NCBI GenBank assembly: GCA_023974075.1
Contig: JAMFTG010000746.1
Coordinates: 1 to 64,000, forward strand
Length of the DNA: 64,000 nt
Direction of reading: 5' to 3'
Source of the DNA: Chaenocephalus aceratus
Lineage: Eukaryota > Chordata > Actinopteri > Perciformes > Channichthyidae
The notes below the pieces were generated by a model, which ran no database searches, had not been told where the DNA came from, and was given only the letters and a program-made list of their open reading frames with translations. The stretch's first letter is position 1. Every line of letters begins with the position of its first letter. Shown one piece after another: positions 60,824-64,000 of the stretch. The translations under genes were made by a program, and so were the position numbers.

Positions 60824-62830
60824 TGAAGACGACGAATTCCCGATCTGAATCCTGGCTGATTTAACCCTTCCCGTCGTGTTCGATTCTCTCCTCGCCTCAC
60901 TGCGGTGTTCCCGGGGGCGTTTCACAGCTCTTACGGTAACACAGAAAACACTTATCATGACCAAATGTTATCCGTGGACAGTCCCCGTTATCGACTGTCA
61001 CGAAAAACACTTAGTGGAGCAGCTAGTTTCCAGCTGTTGTCCCCGGCAACAATAAAAGACAGCTTTTTAAAATCACAACACATCGACAGCATTGGTTATA
61101 AAGAAAACGGTGTGTTTTAACTGATCTTACATTAACACAGAAAGCACTAATCACGACCAATGTTATTCAACTCCCGTCAGTGTCTCCGGCGGCTGCAGAG
61201 GATACACGCTGGAGACTCGTGGATGTATCGAACGTAACAGTCTCGCTGCAGAGTCTTATCGTGAACCCACAAATGTTGAGGACCCCAACGTTTTATCTTC
61301 GAAATGTACAGTACGGGTCCCGAGCGCATAGAAGCTGCCGGGTGCTAACCTGCATATCTTGGGCAGTTTGTATAAGTAGCACAAGTTGTGTTAATTATAG
61401 CCAATGGTGGACAATAGTTAAAAAATGTCTTTTCGAGTAGTTTTGGGGCTTCTTGATGACGTCGACTCCATTTCTGACATTTTTAGGATCATGAAGGGCA
61501 GTTTTAACCAGAAAGTAGACGTATGTGCACTGATGTGATGAATTTGGGGTCGATTTTAAGTTTTAGGAGACTCAAAACTGCCATTTATGATCCTTAACAT
61601 GTCAGACGTCGATAAAGCATCCTCGACAACATCTCAAGCCACTCCAGAATTGTCCAAATCAGCCGAGACATGTTTTAGCCATTGTGTGAATATGCTAGCT
61701 AACGACGCAACCTATGGTAATTGCCCGACATGCAGGTTAGCATCCGGCAGCTTCTATGCGCTGGGGACGTGTACATTTCTATCATCACACTTTGTGGCAC
61801 ACTGCTGGAGACTAGGCTGTAATTCAGGGTTACCCATTCATTCCTATGGGGGCATTTTCAAACCGGGAACATCGCAGGTGTAACTAAGACCGTGTTCGAA
61901 TGCCTGAACAGATGAAATGTTAAACACTATATTACCGATGGAAGTAGATCCGAACACGACGGGGGGGTTCAAATGAAGAGGCTCTGCTCAGCTTCATGCC
62001 TTTGCCTTAAAGAAGGACACACTATGAACCTGACTGAAAGAAAAGACTGGTCCCTGACGACAGGCAATGTTTACAAGGTTTGTATGTCGGTGCATTGTTT
62101 GGTCTGATTGTCCTCATGATATAGTAATAAGCTTGAAAAAGAAACCCCAGTTGAATGCGCTCCGTTGTATAAATGCTTGTAAATACAAATACTATATTGA
62201 ATTCTAAATGTCTCTCCTTCCTCTCTGTATAATGCGTTTCTGTGAGTCGGCGTTTCTTTTCCGCAGGACGACGACTCGGAGGTTTTTCTCGCGCCCGCTC
62301 CAGTTTCCCGCGAGTATTTCGCCACAGGACGTTGTTCTTCTGAGTTCAGATCGTCTGAACCTCCCGTGCCATTTGTTTTATTTATTGTGTTGCCTTTTAC
62401 ACACACATGCTTGAAGATGTGATGTCTGGAAATCTGCCTTTCGGTGCATTTGAAGTTCATGCAGGAAGAAGAAATGAGGATCTGTGTTTTTCTCTGTGGC
62501 CTCAGATTGTACATATGGTCTGTTCTTTGGGTCCAGCGGATGTTAAATTTGAAGTTTAACATTCCTGATGAGTTTTATTTGACAAATGGTAATCATGAAT
62601 CACTTTATATCGACTTCTCGCGTCACTACCGAGCGTCGGAGACTTGTCAAGTATTTGTAAAATCACTCTAAGGCTTTCTGGGAGTTCAACTCTGCTGTGT
62701 GTAAAGTAAACAGGAAGTTTGTTTTGTGCCCTTTTTATTTTTTATATTCCCCCTCTTAATGTTTCTGTTTGTTTTGTGTCTGTTATGTACCGTGTTGTAC
62801 AGACAAAGTAATAAAAACATGTCAAACTTC
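60824..62830 (+). other. rnf41: rnf41 3' UTR
   Basis: No further coding exon. It contains a repeat shared with ankrd52 intron 7 (CCAGCTGTTGTCCCCGGCAA at about 61,028). It also contains imperfect inverted segments at 61,455-61,510 and 61,570-61,620. The natural end is the poly(A) signal at 62,810. Confidence 0.65.
62810..62815 (+). terminator. rnf41: Candidate rnf41 poly(A) signal
   Basis: AATAAA in CAAAGTAATAAAAACATGTC, after a T-rich and TGTT-rich 3' UTR end. It is the last good signal before non-conserved sequence. Confidence 0.6.
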
Positions 62831-63309
62831 ACTCAAAAGGATGCGTTTTTCTTGCCAATAATAATTAAAAATAATAAATGCAGTTCCTTATTCTTCCACC
62901 GCGTGTCCTCAGAGATCTGCAGATATTCTCATCAAGTCTTGCATTTGAAGAAATGTCACGAATTTGCAAGAAAAAAAACTGTCATGAAGTTGTATCTCTG
63001 TTTATTGTCTACCGTACACTCTATAATATTTCGCCAACATGTTTACCTTTCGCCCTCTGACACAGATGCCTAACCCTTGAGCAGCCGCTATCTCCTACGG
63101 AGGGGCTGCCTAGCAAGTTGTTGTTGTTGCCAGTTTGTCACCGGGCAACCCTCGGTCAGAGATAGTTGTTGTTGTTGTGGGACACCTGGAACACATCCTT
63201 CTCAGGGTGTAGATGACCCCGAGCCTTAAGCGACAACAACTGTGATTCAGTGTCCTCAGCTGTTTAGTCTATCTATGAAGAATGTTGGTTACACTCTGAA
63301 CTAGTTAGA
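62831..63309. other. Downstream intergenic sequence
   Basis: Mixed sequence with TTGTTGTTG pieces near 63,118 and 63,166. No gene seen. Confidence 0.4.
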
Positions 63310-64000
63310 ACCTGGAGCTACAGGAGGGCTCTTCAGAGTCTCTCTGAGTCCTGACTCCATCAGAGCTCCAGCTCTCCTCGTCTCTCGAGTCCTGACTCCA
63401 TCAGAGCTCCAGCTCTCCTCGTGTCTCTCTGAGTCCTGACTCCTTCAGAGCTCCAGCTCTCCTTGTGTCTCTGAGTCCCTGACTCCATCAAAGCTCCATC
63501 TCTCCTCGTGTCTCTGAGTCCTGACTCCATCAAAGCTCCATCTCTCCTCGTGTCTCTGAGTCCTGACTCCATCAGAGCTCCAGCTCTCCTCGTCTCTCCG
63601 AGTCCTGACTCCATCAAAGCTCCAGCTCTCCTCGTGTCTCTGAGTCCTGACTCCATCAGAGCTCCGCTCTCCTCGTGTCTCTGAGTCCTGACTCCATCAG
63701 AGCTCCAGCTCTCCTCGTCTCTCTGAGTCCCTGACTCCATCAGAGCTCCAGCTCTCCTCGTGTCTCTGAGTCCTGACTCCATCAGAGCTCCAGCTCTCCT
63801 CGTCTCTCTGAGTCCTGACTCCATCAAAGCTCACAGCTCTCCTCGTCTCTCTGAGTCCTGACTCCATCAGAGCTCCAGCTCTCCTCGTCTCTCTGAGTCC
63901 TGACTCCATCAGAAGCTCCAGCTCTCCTCGAGTCTCTGAGTCCTGACTCCTTCAGAGCTCCAGCTCTCCTCGTCTCTCTGAGTCCTGACTCCATCAGAGC
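63310..64000. repeat. 42-bp minisatellite, continuing past window end
   Basis: About 16 units containing GAGTCCTGACTCCATCAGAG and CTCCAGCTCTCCTCGT, with TCTCT/GTCTCT variants and small indels. The reverse strand reads RDTRRAGALMESGL in 14-codon periods; this is a repeat artefact, not a protein. Confidence 0.95.

Noticed and set aside
60376..60964. Alternative frames over rnf41 exon 5 on both strands
   Set aside because: Shadows of the G/C-rich coding exon; the supported frame is the USP8-binding domain.
63360..63909. Reverse-strand RDTRRAGALMESG repeat protein
   Set aside because: The 42-bp satellite is 14 codons per unit; no flanking gene structure.

Overview
This window is vertebrate nuclear DNA, almost certainly from a teleost fish. 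Two spliced genes lie on the + strand: GT-AG introns, codon-phase-compatible exons, abundant (AC)n/(TG)n microsatellites, a tRNA-derived SINE, and many hAT-like non-autonomous transposons with 8-bp target duplications. It is not prokaryotic. Most long open frames are tandem-repeat artefacts.

Region 1 (1 to about 46,250) is ankrd52, the ankyrin-repeat regulatory subunit of protein phosphatase 6. I trace 27 coding exons from 205 to the stop codon at 36,586-36,588. Only the first short exon, expected to carry about 9 residues, lies upstream of the window. All junction phases agree, and the exons sum to about 1,062 residues, close to full length for the family. Two 5' exons are damaged in this sequence: a +1 frame change in 205-289 and an in-frame TGA in 3,362-3,435. 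A long 3' UTR region follows, with candidate poly(A) signals at 41,827, 44,095 and 46,242.

Region 2 (about 46,250-48,600) is intergenic, made of degenerate A-rich repeats and a perfect 61-bp inverted repeat. Region 3 (about 48,600-62,830) is rnf41 (Nrdp1 E3 ubiquitin ligase). It has a candidate CRE-containing promoter, five coding exons (50,586-60,823), a one-base frame error in exon 3, and a poly(A) signal at 62,810. Region 4 (62,830-64,000) is downstream sequence ending in a 42-bp minisatellite that runs off the window. The ankrd52-rnf41 order and orientation fit the vertebrate RNF41/ANKRD52 neighbourhood (human 12q13).

The most striking content is the minisatellite load of ankrd52. Two intronic arrays are built from the exon-intron junction itself: the 31-bp array after exon 2 and the composite array after exon 25 carry repeated copies of the exon end plus the 5' splice site. 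Two more arrays start 5 and about 35 bases after donors (exons 13 and 10). A 37-bp satellite occupies two introns and appears to derive from a MITE present in single-copy form at 32,179-32,367. A different 37-bp satellite sits inside the same transposon in opposite orientations in ankrd52 and rnf41. I found no bacterial-type system, CRISPR array or recognisable novel enzyme cluster; the novelty lies in this splice-donor-derived repeat architecture.
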